A stretch of 64,000 nucleotides of DNA from Calothrix parasitica NIES-267 (lineage in GTDB: Bacteria > Cyanobacteriota > Cyanobacteriia > Cyanobacteriales > Nostocaceae), in assembly GCF_002368095.1 (NCBI RefSeq), contig NZ_AP018227.1, positions 5,280,959 to 5,344,958 of the forward strand, given 5' to 3'. Position numbers and translations under genes: made by a program. Below, piece by piece: positions 52,161 through 60,379 of the stretch (its first letter is position 1; the number at the start of each line of letters is the position of its first letter). Below the pieces are notes generated by a model. It was not told the DNA's origin. It saw only the letters and a list, made by a program, of their open reading frames with translations, and did not search any database.

Positions 52161-52958
52161 TCATTTCCACCACCGTGCCACCTTTTGAATTGATGTGGCT
52201 GTCTCTATGATTGCCGGTTCTCCACCTAATGACAGGATAACTGGAACTAAGTTTTCAATATCACTCAGTAAATTGGGGCGAGTACGGGTGGATAAGTGAT
52301 GAAATGCCGATTTCCAGGCAGTAAAAAGTTTATCTTGTGGCATTTCTGACAAAGGTAAAGCTAAGGCACTCAGGGCATTGGCGCGATATTGCTCATGTTG
52401 AATCGATTTGGCGGCTTCCAAAGCATCTGGTAATAATTCTGGTGGCAGTTTGTCAGCTAAGGCACTCAGGGCATTGGCGCGATTTGACTCATGTTGAATC
52501 GATTTGGCGGCTTCCAAAGCATCTGGTAATAATTCTGGTGGCAGTTTGTCAGCTAAGGCACTCAGGGCTTTGGCGCGATATTGCTCATGTTGAATCGATT
52601 TGGCGGCTTCCAAAGCATCTGGTAATAATTTTGGTGGCAGTTTGTCAGCTAAGGCACTCAGGGCTTTGGCGCGATATTGCTCATGTTGAATCGATTTGGC
52701 GGCTTCCAAAGCATCTGGTAATACAGATGGCAGTTTGTCAGCTAAGGCACTCAGGGCTTTGGCGCGATATTGCTCATGTTGAATCGATTTGGCGGCTTCC
52801 AAAGCATCTGGTAATAATTCTGGTGGCAGTTTGTCAGCTAAGGCACTCAGGGCTTTGGCGCGATATTGCTCATGTTGAATCGATTTGGCGGCTTCCAAAG
52901 CATCTGGTAATACAGATGGCAGTTTGTCAGCTAAGGCACTCAGCACATCGGCGCGATT
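52161..52958 (-). pseudogene. C-terminal repeat part of the NB-ARC gene, cut off by a stop
   Basis: This follows the stop codon of the gene at 52959-54299 in the same frame. It consists of about seven of the 31/32-residue units (ADKLPPELLPDALEAAKSIQ in each) and an ending of about 70 residues (LSEMPQDKLFTAWKSAF...). A GTG at 52946 could start a separate protein, but no ribosome site is seen. It is better viewed as the severed C-terminus. Confidence 0.75.
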
Positions 52959-53308
52959 TTACTCATCTTGAATCGATTTGGCGGCTTCCAAAGCATCTGG
53001 TAATACAGATGGCAGTTTGTCAGCTAAGGCACTCAGCACATTGGCGCGATAATACTCATGTTGAATCGATTTGGCGGCTTCCAAAGCATCTGGTAATACA
53101 GATGGCAGTTTGTCAGCTAAGGCACTCAGCACATTGGCGCGATTTGACTCATGTTGAATCGATTTGGCGGCTTCCAAAGCATCTGGTAATAATTCTGGTG
53201 GCAGTTTGTCAGCTAAGGCACTCAGGGCTTTGGCGCGATAATACTCATCTTGAATCAATTTGGCGGCTTCTAAGGCTTTTTCTAAAGCTAGTTGTTTGAG
53301 GTTGTCTG
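52361..53308 (-). repeat. Ten tandem 93/96-bp units in the NB-ARC gene
   Basis: Unit starts, marked by CTAAGGCACT, lie at 52361, 52457, 52553, 52649, 52742, 52838, 52931, 53024, 53117 and 53213. Steps are 96 or 93 bp (32 or 31 codons); the shorter ones have PSVLPDA in place of PPELLPDA. The DNA is nearly identical among units, so the array is homogenised and can expand or shrink. Confidence 0.95.
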
Positions 53309-54299
53309 GTAAATAATCGGCTAATTCTCCCAGCGCATCAGCTTTGTGCTGTGGATTTCTACTTTGCAGGGTGTAAGCTAATGCTTGCGAGGGAGTCCAC
53401 ACCTCTTTTGTCACTAGTTCCATCGACTGGGATGGTGTCATGACATCGAGGGAATATTTTTCAGCATATAATGCATACGCAATTACTGCTTCGCGGGTTG
53501 TTACTAAAACCTGACAATTCCCTCCCCCAACATTAAATACTTTTGCATCTTCTAGCTTCCAAGCATCATCTACTACTAACAGCACGGTTTTATCGTAAAC
53601 CAATGTGCTTAGATGAGCCGAAGCAGTTTCCACGCTAGTAGGTTTAAAGTTATAGTCTCCTAATGCTTGTATCCATTTACTTAAAAGGTTTAGAAGATTC
53701 GGGTTTTGACCTAAAGTTGCCCAGAGAATACCATCATTAAAATGATTTTGCACTTCTTCATCGTGGACTAAAGCCGCTACTAAAGTAGATTTACCCACAG
53801 AACCCAAACCGTGAATCGCTGTAACCACCAAGGTACTTTGGTCTGAGTAATGTGTCAGCAGACGAGCTTTTAGGTCTTGGCTATATTCGGGGCGGTCTAC
53901 ATAATGAGTTGGTAGGGGTGGTAATTGAGATAGGGTGCTTGTTTTGTGCTTAGTGGTTATTACTGGCTCCTTATGTGCTGTTTGGTTAGGTCTTCCTGGA
54001 TAAGTAAAATGAGTTTCTTCTATTAAATTTTCGCCTATCTCTAAATCTAGGACTTTGATTATGTCCCGGAACAAACTTTCACTAATATAAGACGGTTTCG
54101 CTTTTCCCAGTAATCTTTTAACCGTAGTAATCTCTAGTCGAGCATCATCTGCTAAGTTCTGCTGAGTATATTTATTCGTTTTCCTCTCACCATTCGACTT
54201 GTCGTCATCTGGCTTTTTACGCTTAGCGATCGCCGAGCTAATTAGTTTCTTTCCTTCCTCAGTTAGTTGAATACTACTATATTGTGGCTGACTGCTCAT
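52959..54299 (-). CDS. NB-ARC STAND NTPase (N-terminal part, truncated by nonsense)
   Basis: 446 residues from the ATG at 54299. N-terminal HTH-like helices (KYTQQNLADDARLEITTVKRLL) are followed by a NB-ARC domain: P-loop GLGSVGKST (164-172), Walker B VLLVVDDAW (239-247), then QVLVTTREAV as the RNBS-B motif (263-272). Winged-helix and ARC2 parts are not recognisable, and repeats begin at about 320. The frame stops with TAA at 52959-52961, where other repeat copies have TCA; the C-terminal half continues in the same frame. STAND proteins are switch-type sensors, some anti-phage. Truncation may inactivate it. Confidence 0.85.
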   Translation of the reverse strand: MSSQPQYSSIQLTEEGKKLISSAIAKRKKPDDDKSNGERKTNKYTQQNLADDARLEITTVKRLLGKAKPSYISESLFRDIIKVLDLEIGENLIEETHFTYPGRPNQTAHKEPVITTKHKTSTLSQLPPLPTHYVDRPEYSQDLKARLLTHYSDQSTLVVTAIHGLGSVGKSTLVAALVHDEEVQNHFNDGILWATLGQNPNLLNLLSKWIQALGDYNFKPTSVETASAHLSTLVYDKTVLLVVDDAWKLEDAKVFNVGGGNCQVLVTTREAVIAYALYAEKYSLDVMTPSQSMELVTKEVWTPSQALAYTLQSRNPQHKADALGELADYLPDNLKQLALEKALEAAKLIQDEYYRAKALSALADKLPPELLPDALEAAKSIQHESNRANVLSALADKLPSVLPDALEAAKSIQHEYYRANVLSALADKLPSVLPDALEAAKSIQDE

Positions 54300-54694
54300 A
54301 GATAAGTAAGTAATTATTAACAACTTTCAGCTTTGGGTATAAAAATTAATTATTTTGCGTAAATCACTCACCAAAGTATTTTTTTAAACTAACTATTTTT
54401 TCGTGAATATCTCCAGTGGAATTAAGGAATTTCAAGTAATTTAGAACTACCGCGATAGGGTTAGTAGTCGCAACATTAATCAATATCTAGTGCTTTTATT
54501 TACATACATTCACAATCGCTATAAGACACCAGCCTACTTACTTCCAACATACTAAATAACCTTAATTAAGGTTAGCGCAAAAGAGTGCAAAAAGGGGCAA
54601 AAAATCTAGCACGCTTTTGCTCTTTCATCTTCGAGCTTGCTTGATTTACTCTCAAATTATTGAAAAAGTTAAAAATATTGAGGTTTATTAAACC
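54300..54694. promoter_or_regulatory. Divergent regulatory region with inverted repeats
   Basis: Between the NB-ARC gene (minus) and the HTH gene (plus). It has the perfect palindrome AACCTTAATTAAGGTT at 54558-54573 and an inverted repeat GCAAAAGAGTGC (54577-54588) / GCACGCTTTTGC (54609-54620), one mismatch, around a 20-base spacer. The sites are closely packed in the promoter region of the HTH gene and could be its operators. Confidence 0.5.
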
Positions 54695-54961
54695 ATGAGG
54701 AGCCAAAAGCGCAAACGTGGTGTCCGAGCCACTGAAGAGGGAATTGTCAAAGTAATAGCAGCAATGGCAAAAGGTGATGAAGGCAAGCGTTTAACTTATG
54801 AAAAATTAGCAGAAAAGGCTTGGGTACATGTAAGTACAATCAAACGTTTTTTAAAGCGTAACTGTATTGATAAAACTTGTGCAGTAAGTATTTTGAATGC
54901 CTTGGATTTAAAATATCAAGACATCATTGAAAATCAGGAAGATAACAACACGGCAGCTTAA
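54695..54961 (+). CDS. Lone HTH protein of the NB-ARC N-terminal type
   Basis: 88 residues, very basic at the start (RSQKRKRG). A helix-turn-helix (LTYEKLAEKAWVHVSTIKRFLKR) and a following helix (AVSILNALDLKYQDIIE) match the N-terminal domain found at the head of many cyanobacterial NB-ARC/NACHT proteins; here it stands alone and has a proper stop. It may regulate the neighbouring NB-ARC gene, or be the remainder of one. It is transcribed divergently from that gene. Confidence 0.65.
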   Translation: MRSQKRKRGVRATEEGIVKVIAAMAKGDEGKRLTYEKLAEKAWVHVSTIKRFLKRNCIDKTCAVSILNALDLKYQDIIENQEDNNTAA

Positions 54962-55087
54962 AGGAAAAACAAGGTTTTCAATATCACGTAACTGCATCAG
55001 TTTTTCACAATAGCCCAAGTTAATAAACGAGAAAGTACAGCACTTTGCAGCTATATGAGGTACAAATCTATATTCTGAAACTCTTGT

Positions 55088-55110
55088 GGGATGGGCATCC
55101 TTGCCCGTCC
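55088..55110. repeat. Interspersed repeat of the ATGGGCATCC..GCCCGTCC type
   Basis: GGGATGGGCATCCTTGCCCG (then TCC) is a short palindromic repeat family scattered through many cyanobacterial genomes. It lies in the gap between the HTH gene and the minus-strand repeat protein. Confidence 0.5.
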
Positions 55111-55144
55111 GAATGTACTTCACCTTCCCCGAAATATGCTGTAA

Positions 55145-55178
55145 AAGAGGGAGTTGCAATTTGCTGGAACTCCCTCTT
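55145..55178 (-). terminator. Terminator of the His/Asn-rich protein gene
   Basis: AAGAGGGAGTT (55145-55155) pairs with AACTCCCTCTT (55168-55178), an 11-bp stem. Read on the minus strand it is followed by a T-rich run (TTTTAC) and lies 36 bp after the stop of the minus-strand gene. Bidirectional action is possible. Confidence 0.7.
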
Positions 55179-55213
55179 CTTCATAAGCTTAATTTTTCAA
55201 AAATTATCGCTCA

Positions 55214-57547
55214 TCAATCATCAGATTCATCATCAATTTCATCAGAATCCATTAATTCCGCTTCTCCAGCACTACCCGTAACCAAGCTAATGAGACCAAA
55301 TATAATATTACTGATGATTATTATCGCGATAATCATAAGCGGTATACGGGCATGGGAACGCCAATCTTCACCCTGCATGGCTGCTAGCAAAATTTGTACC
55401 AGCGATATACTTAGATAAATAATTAACATCGCTCTAAGTAGAAAAAAGGCACTGGCTATAATCATACTCACAGCCGTTAATTGGTTACTTATCCAGGTTT
55501 GTACGATTTGAAAAAGCTGCGTACCATCTGGCTGGGCTAAAGCATATACTGCGTAACAAGTTCCAGATACAATTATTATTAGTCCTCCTATTGGGTGAAT
55601 ATATATCTTATTAATGAATCCAGTTACTTGATAACGATTATTTAGATTGATAACGTAATTGAATAGCCACCGTATTTGAATCAAAATTATTCCTACAGCT
55701 AAAGTTCCCAGGAATACAAATGCAATGACAGATGCAACTAGCAATATAATTCTAATCAAATATTTATTGGCTGATTTGAGAACAGAATTATCAAAATTAT
55801 CTGGGGTTGTTTGGGTTTCTTCCTCCGAAGTTGGAAACGAGTCATCGAAATTATCTGGTGTGGTTTGGGTTTCTTCCTCCGAAGTTGGGAAAGAGTCATC
55901 GAAATTATCTGGTGTGGTTTGGGTTTCTTCCTCCGAAGTTGGAAACGAGCTATCGGAATTATCTGGAGTTGTTTGAGTTTCTTCCTCTGAAGTTGGAAAC
56001 GAGCTATCTTGATTATTTTGATTTCGATGACTTAGTGGTGTTGCTTGAATTTCTTTGGTAGGGATGGGAATAAAGTTAAAGGAATTATTATTATGTCTAT
56101 AATTTTCTTCTGGTGAGTGAGTTCTAGAAGTGTGAGAATTGTTCTGATGTCTGTGATTATCAGATGTTGTTTGAGTTTCTTCTGGTGAGTCAGTTTCAGA
56201 AGTGTGGGAATTGTTTTGGTGTTTGTGATTATCTGATACTTTTTCATTTTCTTTATTTAAATTAGGAACATAAGTATGTTTATTGCGCTGATGTTTTTGA
56301 TTTTCTGTATGGGAATTGTTTTGGTGTTTATGATTATCTAGTGCTTTTTCAGTTTCCTTAGTTGAGTCAGTTCCAGAAGTGTGGGAATTGTTTTGATGTT
56401 TATGATTATCTGATACTTTTTCAGTTTCTTTATTTAAATTAGCAACAGAAGTATGTTTATTGTGCTGATGTTTTTGATTTGTTGATGTTTTCTCAGTATC
56501 CTTATCAAATAAACTATGGGAATTGTTGTGGTGTTTGTGATTATCTAGCGCTTTTTCAGTTTCCTTAGTTGAGTCAGTTCTAGAAGTGTGGGGATTATTT
56601 TTGTGTCTGTGATTATCTGATGCTTTTTCAGCTTCCTTTTTATGGAACCAATTATGGGAATTGTTTTGATGTGTGTGATTATCTAGCGCTTTTTCAGTTT
56701 CTTTGGTGGAATTAGGAACAGAAGTATCTTTATTGTGCTGGTGTTTTTGATTTGTTGATGCTTTTTCAGCTTCCTTTTTATGGAACCAATTATGGGAATT
56801 GTTTTGATGTGTGTGATTATCTAACGCTTTTTCAGTTTCTTTATTTGAATTAGGAACAGAACTATCTTTATTATGGTGGTGTTTTTGATTTATTGGTGTT
56901 TTTTCAGCTTCCTTTTTATGGAACAAACTATGAGAATTATTTTGGTGTTTATGATTATCTGATACTTTTTCAGTTTCTTTATTTGAATTAGGAACAAAAG
57001 TATCCCTATTGCGCCGATGTTTGTAGTTCCCTGGTATTTTATTAGTGTTCTTATGGAACCAATTATGGGAATTGTTTTGGTGTTTGTGATTATGCGATAA
57101 TTCTTTATTTTGCTTATTTTTAAATAAAATATGAGAATTGTGCTGGTCTCTATAAAAATTTGATTTTCTTCCAACTCTCTTTCTTAAATGTGATTTGTCT
57201 CTTTCATATGAGTTAATCTTAAATTTATTTGAATTACGTCTTCGATAATTTAAACGATTTTTTTTATTAAAAGCTCTCTTATTTTTAATTCTATTGACCT
57301 TAAAGGTATTTCTTTTTCTATTACGATACGTACTAGCAATAATGGTTTTATTTTCTAAGTTTATAATATATTCACTAGCTTTAGAAAAGTCTTTCCTTAT
57401 ATCTGTATTTGAACTAATAGTTAGTGCTTGAGCAGGAATAGAAAAAAAAGCAAAACTCACTATTAGGAGTAATGCTAAAAAGATACTTATGATAATTTTT
57501 TTGATTGTTGCTGAACCACTAACTTCAACTTTGCTTGAATTAGTCAT
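55214..57547 (-). CDS. His/Asn-rich repeat membrane protein
   Basis: 777 residues. An N-terminal hydrophobic span (about 15-40) acts as signal or anchor. Then comes a basic region, and about 400 residues of repeats of the type DNHKHQNNSHNWFHKKEAEK and TNQKHQHNKDTSVPNS. These are followed by four FPTSEEETQTTPDN units, then four to five C-terminal membrane spans (about 590-760) and an acidic end. The His-rich repeats could bind metals such as Zn or Ni. A membrane C-terminus with a repeat-rich outer part suggests an adhesin-like or envelope protein. Function unknown. Confidence 0.6.
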   Translation of the reverse strand: MTNSSKVEVSGSATIKKIIISIFLALLLIVSFAFFSIPAQALTISSNTDIRKDFSKASEYIINLENKTIIASTYRNRKRNTFKVNRIKNKRAFNKKNRLNYRRRNSNKFKINSYERDKSHLRKRVGRKSNFYRDQHNSHILFKNKQNKELSHNHKHQNNSHNWFHKNTNKIPGNYKHRRNRDTFVPNSNKETEKVSDNHKHQNNSHSLFHKKEAEKTPINQKHHHNKDSSVPNSNKETEKALDNHTHQNNSHNWFHKKEAEKASTNQKHQHNKDTSVPNSTKETEKALDNHTHQNNSHNWFHKKEAEKASDNHRHKNNPHTSRTDSTKETEKALDNHKHHNNSHSLFDKDTEKTSTNQKHQHNKHTSVANLNKETEKVSDNHKHQNNSHTSGTDSTKETEKALDNHKHQNNSHTENQKHQRNKHTYVPNLNKENEKVSDNHKHQNNSHTSETDSPEETQTTSDNHRHQNNSHTSRTHSPEENYRHNNNSFNFIPIPTKEIQATPLSHRNQNNQDSSFPTSEEETQTTPDNSDSSFPTSEEETQTTPDNFDDSFPTSEEETQTTPDNFDDSFPTSEEETQTTPDNFDNSVLKSANKYLIRIILLVASVIAFVFLGTLAVGIILIQIRWLFNYVINLNNRYQVTGFINKIYIHPIGGLIIIVSGTCYAVYALAQPDGTQLFQIVQTWISNQLTAVSMIIASAFFLLRAMLIIYLSISLVQILLAAMQGEDWRSHARIPLMIIAIIIISNIIFGLISLVTGSAGEAELMDSDEIDDESDD

Positions 57548-57676
57548 TAATTTGTCTCATAGTGTTAGCACACAGTATCAATTTACATTTTAATGTAAAC
57601 AATTCAAGCTTATTTAGGTTCATTTAATCGCTACATTAATATGAGATTTTTTTCAAAAAATAAGTAAGGCTCTTCA

Positions 57677-57749
57677 GACCTTAACTGCTCTTTTATATTT
57701 ATTGACTCAAGTCTAAATTGAGAATGTAAGTCATAACACCAGAACTAAA
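57677..57749 (+). repeat. Leader upstream of the first GTPase gene
   Basis: A sequence of about 70 bp directly before the GTPase start (57758), similar to 43227-43296. Its retention at both loci suggests a shared promoter or leader. Confidence 0.65.
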
Positions 57750-57757
57750 TTAAATTT

Positions 57758-59563
57758 ATGTCTCCTACGACCTTACAAAATCTAAAATCTCTTTTCTACG
57801 ATAGACCGTATGTTTTAAGAATGTTCGACCTACGAGAATATGATTTAACTGGGTTGGAATCAGAAGCTCTAATTAAAACTCAAAAAGACAAAAAAATATT
57901 TCCTGAACCTGTTAAATTTTATGCAACTGGACGAACTGGAGCAGGGAAAACAGCTTTGGGCAACAGTCTTCTAGATTTAGTTGAACCTGCAATGGAATCT
58001 CACGGATATCAAGATTGTACGAACAGCGTTCAATATTTTACATTGAAAAGCAATTTACAATACTTTGACTTGCCGGGAGCAGGTAGTGATGAAAGCTATG
58101 AAAATATCAATCGAGCTGCTTTGGGTATCAAGCAACTTGAGGAAGACTATGACGATATAGCTCCCGTAAATGAGTTTAAGATTCTCAATTACACTAAATG
58201 TTTGAAAAAGGAAGCACGAAAACCACAAGTAGAGACTATTAAGGTTGATACATGGCAATCGGAGACTTATCAAAAAGATGCCTCTCCAGACATTATTTTG
58301 TATGTAGTTGCGCCCCATATGCAATTCATTCGTGGTGATAGGCGTTATCTGGCAGCGTTGCTTAAATCTCTCAAACACCGTGGTAGCGGTAGTCAAGTCA
58401 TCTTTGCGTTAAATATTCATTATACCAAGGAAGGAATACAAAAACCCACGCCCCAAAATATTCAAGACGCTCGGAACAAAATTACCGAGATTTATCAGAA
58501 GTTCTGTGATGGCGAAACTCCCCTGATTGCCGAAATTGATTGTTTAAACGGAACTGGTTTTAGTCAAATTGCTGAGTTTATTTGCAGGGTATTACCACAA
58601 AATAAAATCGGTAGTATGCAGCAAGTTTTACGAGGTGAGTTGAAACAGTTTGCCAAGAAAGAACGCAGTCGTCGCTATCGACAAACGCTTATCTACCTTG
58701 CCAGTCGTTTCGCAACTTATCCCGTTGATGCCGCAATTGGCAAGGGAATCCTCGAAGAAGCATACGCTGCTGTTTGTGATTATGGTGTCAGAATTTTCCG
58801 ACAAGAAGATGCTTATTTTGAAGCGATCGCACAACTAAATCGAGAGATTGATGGTTATGCTGCTGAAACTAAGCTATCGCGAGAAGAAGCCATCAAAATT
58901 ATGGTTCCAGAAATAAAGTATGGAGAAGTTATCGAAGAAGTGATAACCGGATATAATCCTGTGTTTCGCGATGAAACTGTCTATGATACTCAAACATTTA
59001 TGGAATCACACACAGAATCTGTCAGAACGACTAAGAGCATGGCTAAAGGTGGATTACTTGGAGCCGGTGCTGGTGCATTCGCTGCATCAATGCTTACCCC
59101 TTTTGCACCAGTTGCCCTGGGAGTGGCAGCTATTGGAGCTGCAGCGGGAGCTTTTTGTGCCCCTAAAGAATCAATACAGGTAGAAAAACCTGCAACTAGA
59201 CAAGTTCCAAGAACGCAACGACAACTTGTAGATGTTGAACCTATCAAAGAAACTGTTACTAGACAAGTGCCAGAGGTACTGGAGAAAGAAAAAGAAGTTG
59301 GTAAAAAATATCTCCAAGGTGGCTATCCCGTCATCGAAAATATACTGGCAATTGGATTAGGTATTGAATACGTAGATTCGGAGCAAGATTTAGGCAATTA
59401 TTTTGACAGTTCAGTCAAAGTACAACGACAACAGATAAAAAATATGTTAAGCCCTCATAAGCAGACAATTAATCAATTAGCTCAGAACTGCACTAATCCA
59501 GGAACAAAAAATCCAGCAGAAGAACAGATAATTAATATTCTGCAACAAGCTGTAATCAGCTAA
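57758..59563 (+). CDS. Era/IRG-like GTPase with membrane hairpin
   Basis: 601 residues. G1 GRTGAGKT (58-65), a DCT switch I, G3 DLPGAGS (104-110), and a G4-like strand VIFALNIHYTKEG that lacks a clear NKxD. About 200 further helical residues follow, then a Gly/Ala-rich hydrophobic pair of spans (about 430-466) and repeated RQVP motifs. The pattern fits a GTPase that inserts into membranes, as in dynamin/IRG/YfjP-like families. It begins a GTPase-Nudix-GTPase group on the same strand. Confidence 0.8.
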   Translation: MSPTTLQNLKSLFYDRPYVLRMFDLREYDLTGLESEALIKTQKDKKIFPEPVKFYATGRTGAGKTALGNSLLDLVEPAMESHGYQDCTNSVQYFTLKSNLQYFDLPGAGSDESYENINRAALGIKQLEEDYDDIAPVNEFKILNYTKCLKKEARKPQVETIKVDTWQSETYQKDASPDIILYVVAPHMQFIRGDRRYLAALLKSLKHRGSGSQVIFALNIHYTKEGIQKPTPQNIQDARNKITEIYQKFCDGETPLIAEIDCLNGTGFSQIAEFICRVLPQNKIGSMQQVLRGELKQFAKKERSRRYRQTLIYLASRFATYPVDAAIGKGILEEAYAAVCDYGVRIFRQEDAYFEAIAQLNREIDGYAAETKLSREEAIKIMVPEIKYGEVIEEVITGYNPVFRDETVYDTQTFMESHTESVRTTKSMAKGGLLGAGAGAFAASMLTPFAPVALGVAAIGAAAGAFCAPKESIQVEKPATRQVPRTQRQLVDVEPIKETVTRQVPEVLEKEKEVGKKYLQGGYPVIENILAIGLGIEYVDSEQDLGNYFDSSVKVQRQQIKNMLSPHKQTINQLAQNCTNPGTKNPAEEQIINILQQAVIS

Positions 59564-59852
59564 AAATCTATTCAATAGACTTCTTGCAGAAGTCGGGAAC
59601 TCTTAATAGTGTGTTGGGTTATGTCCTTCGGACACGCTGCGCTAACGTTCCTCAAATGCCACTTCCTACAACGAAGTGGCTCTCCAACAAAGCCATTTTT
59701 CGGTAATTTTAAAGCGGGACACAAGTGGTAATTATGTTCTATTATTTTGCCAATTTCCGTGACAAAGGAATATTGTTTGCTGCAATTTCTTCTTTCTTAT
59801 CCGTCAAATAATCAATCCTCTCAACTCTTCATTCACGAAAGGAAAACAACTT

Positions 59853-60272
59853 ATGTATGAAACTACTTATAGGACTACTTGTGGAATTTATGTTTTTGCT
59901 GAGCGTGAAGAAAGTATTCTTCTGCTTAACAAAGCTAAAAACAATAAACTCGATATTCCAAAAGGTCGTATGGAAAATGGAGAAACAGAATTAGAATGTG
60001 TATTCAGGGAATTGGAAGAAGAAACTGGAATCTCAAGTATAAAACTTAAGGATGGATTTCTGTTTGAAAAGATTAATGAAAAAAAGGGTAAAAGGAAATG
60101 GATTTGCTTAGGAACATTACAGAAAGAATCTCCAATAATACTATCCCCAGAACATACTGATTACAAATGGATAGCTTACAATCAAATGCCTAGTTTTCAT
60201 AAAAAATGGATGAGAGATTCCTGGAAACAGTTAAACAGCTATTTAGGGCGAATTTATGTAAAAAGTAAGTAG
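59853..60272 (+). CDS. Nudix hydrolase
   Basis: 139 residues; the ATG follows a GAAAGGAAA site. The Nudix box is complete: Gly38-x5-Glu44-x7-Arg52-Glu53-Leu54-x-Glu56-Glu57-x-Gly59-Ile60. The N-terminus (CGIYVFAEREESILLLNK) provides the beta sheet. Such enzymes cleave nucleoside diphosphates linked to another moiety, for example damaged nucleotides, alarmones or nucleotide sugars. It lies between two GTPase genes, 290 bp after one and 107 bp before the other, so a nucleotide-linked partnership is plausible. Substrate unknown. Confidence 0.9.
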   Translation: MYETTYRTTCGIYVFAEREESILLLNKAKNNKLDIPKGRMENGETELECVFRELEEETGISSIKLKDGFLFEKINEKKGKRKWICLGTLQKESPIILSPEHTDYKWIAYNQMPSFHKKWMRDSWKQLNSYLGRIYVKSK

Positions 60273-60379
60273 GTTTCAGCCTTATTTTCAGTTTTGTTCC
60301 GAGTCCCCATGCTTAAAAGAGTAATAGAAGCACGTAGCTTTAAAGCAAATAATTACCATCACTATCCAATACAATAATC

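Noticed and set aside
52337..53299. Plus-strand 320-codon open frame with repeats (LRHSGHWRDIAHVESIWRLP type).
   Set aside because: It is the exact antisense of the NB-ARC repeat array. Repetition of a stop-free unit keeps the opposite strand open; no ribosome site or family resemblance.
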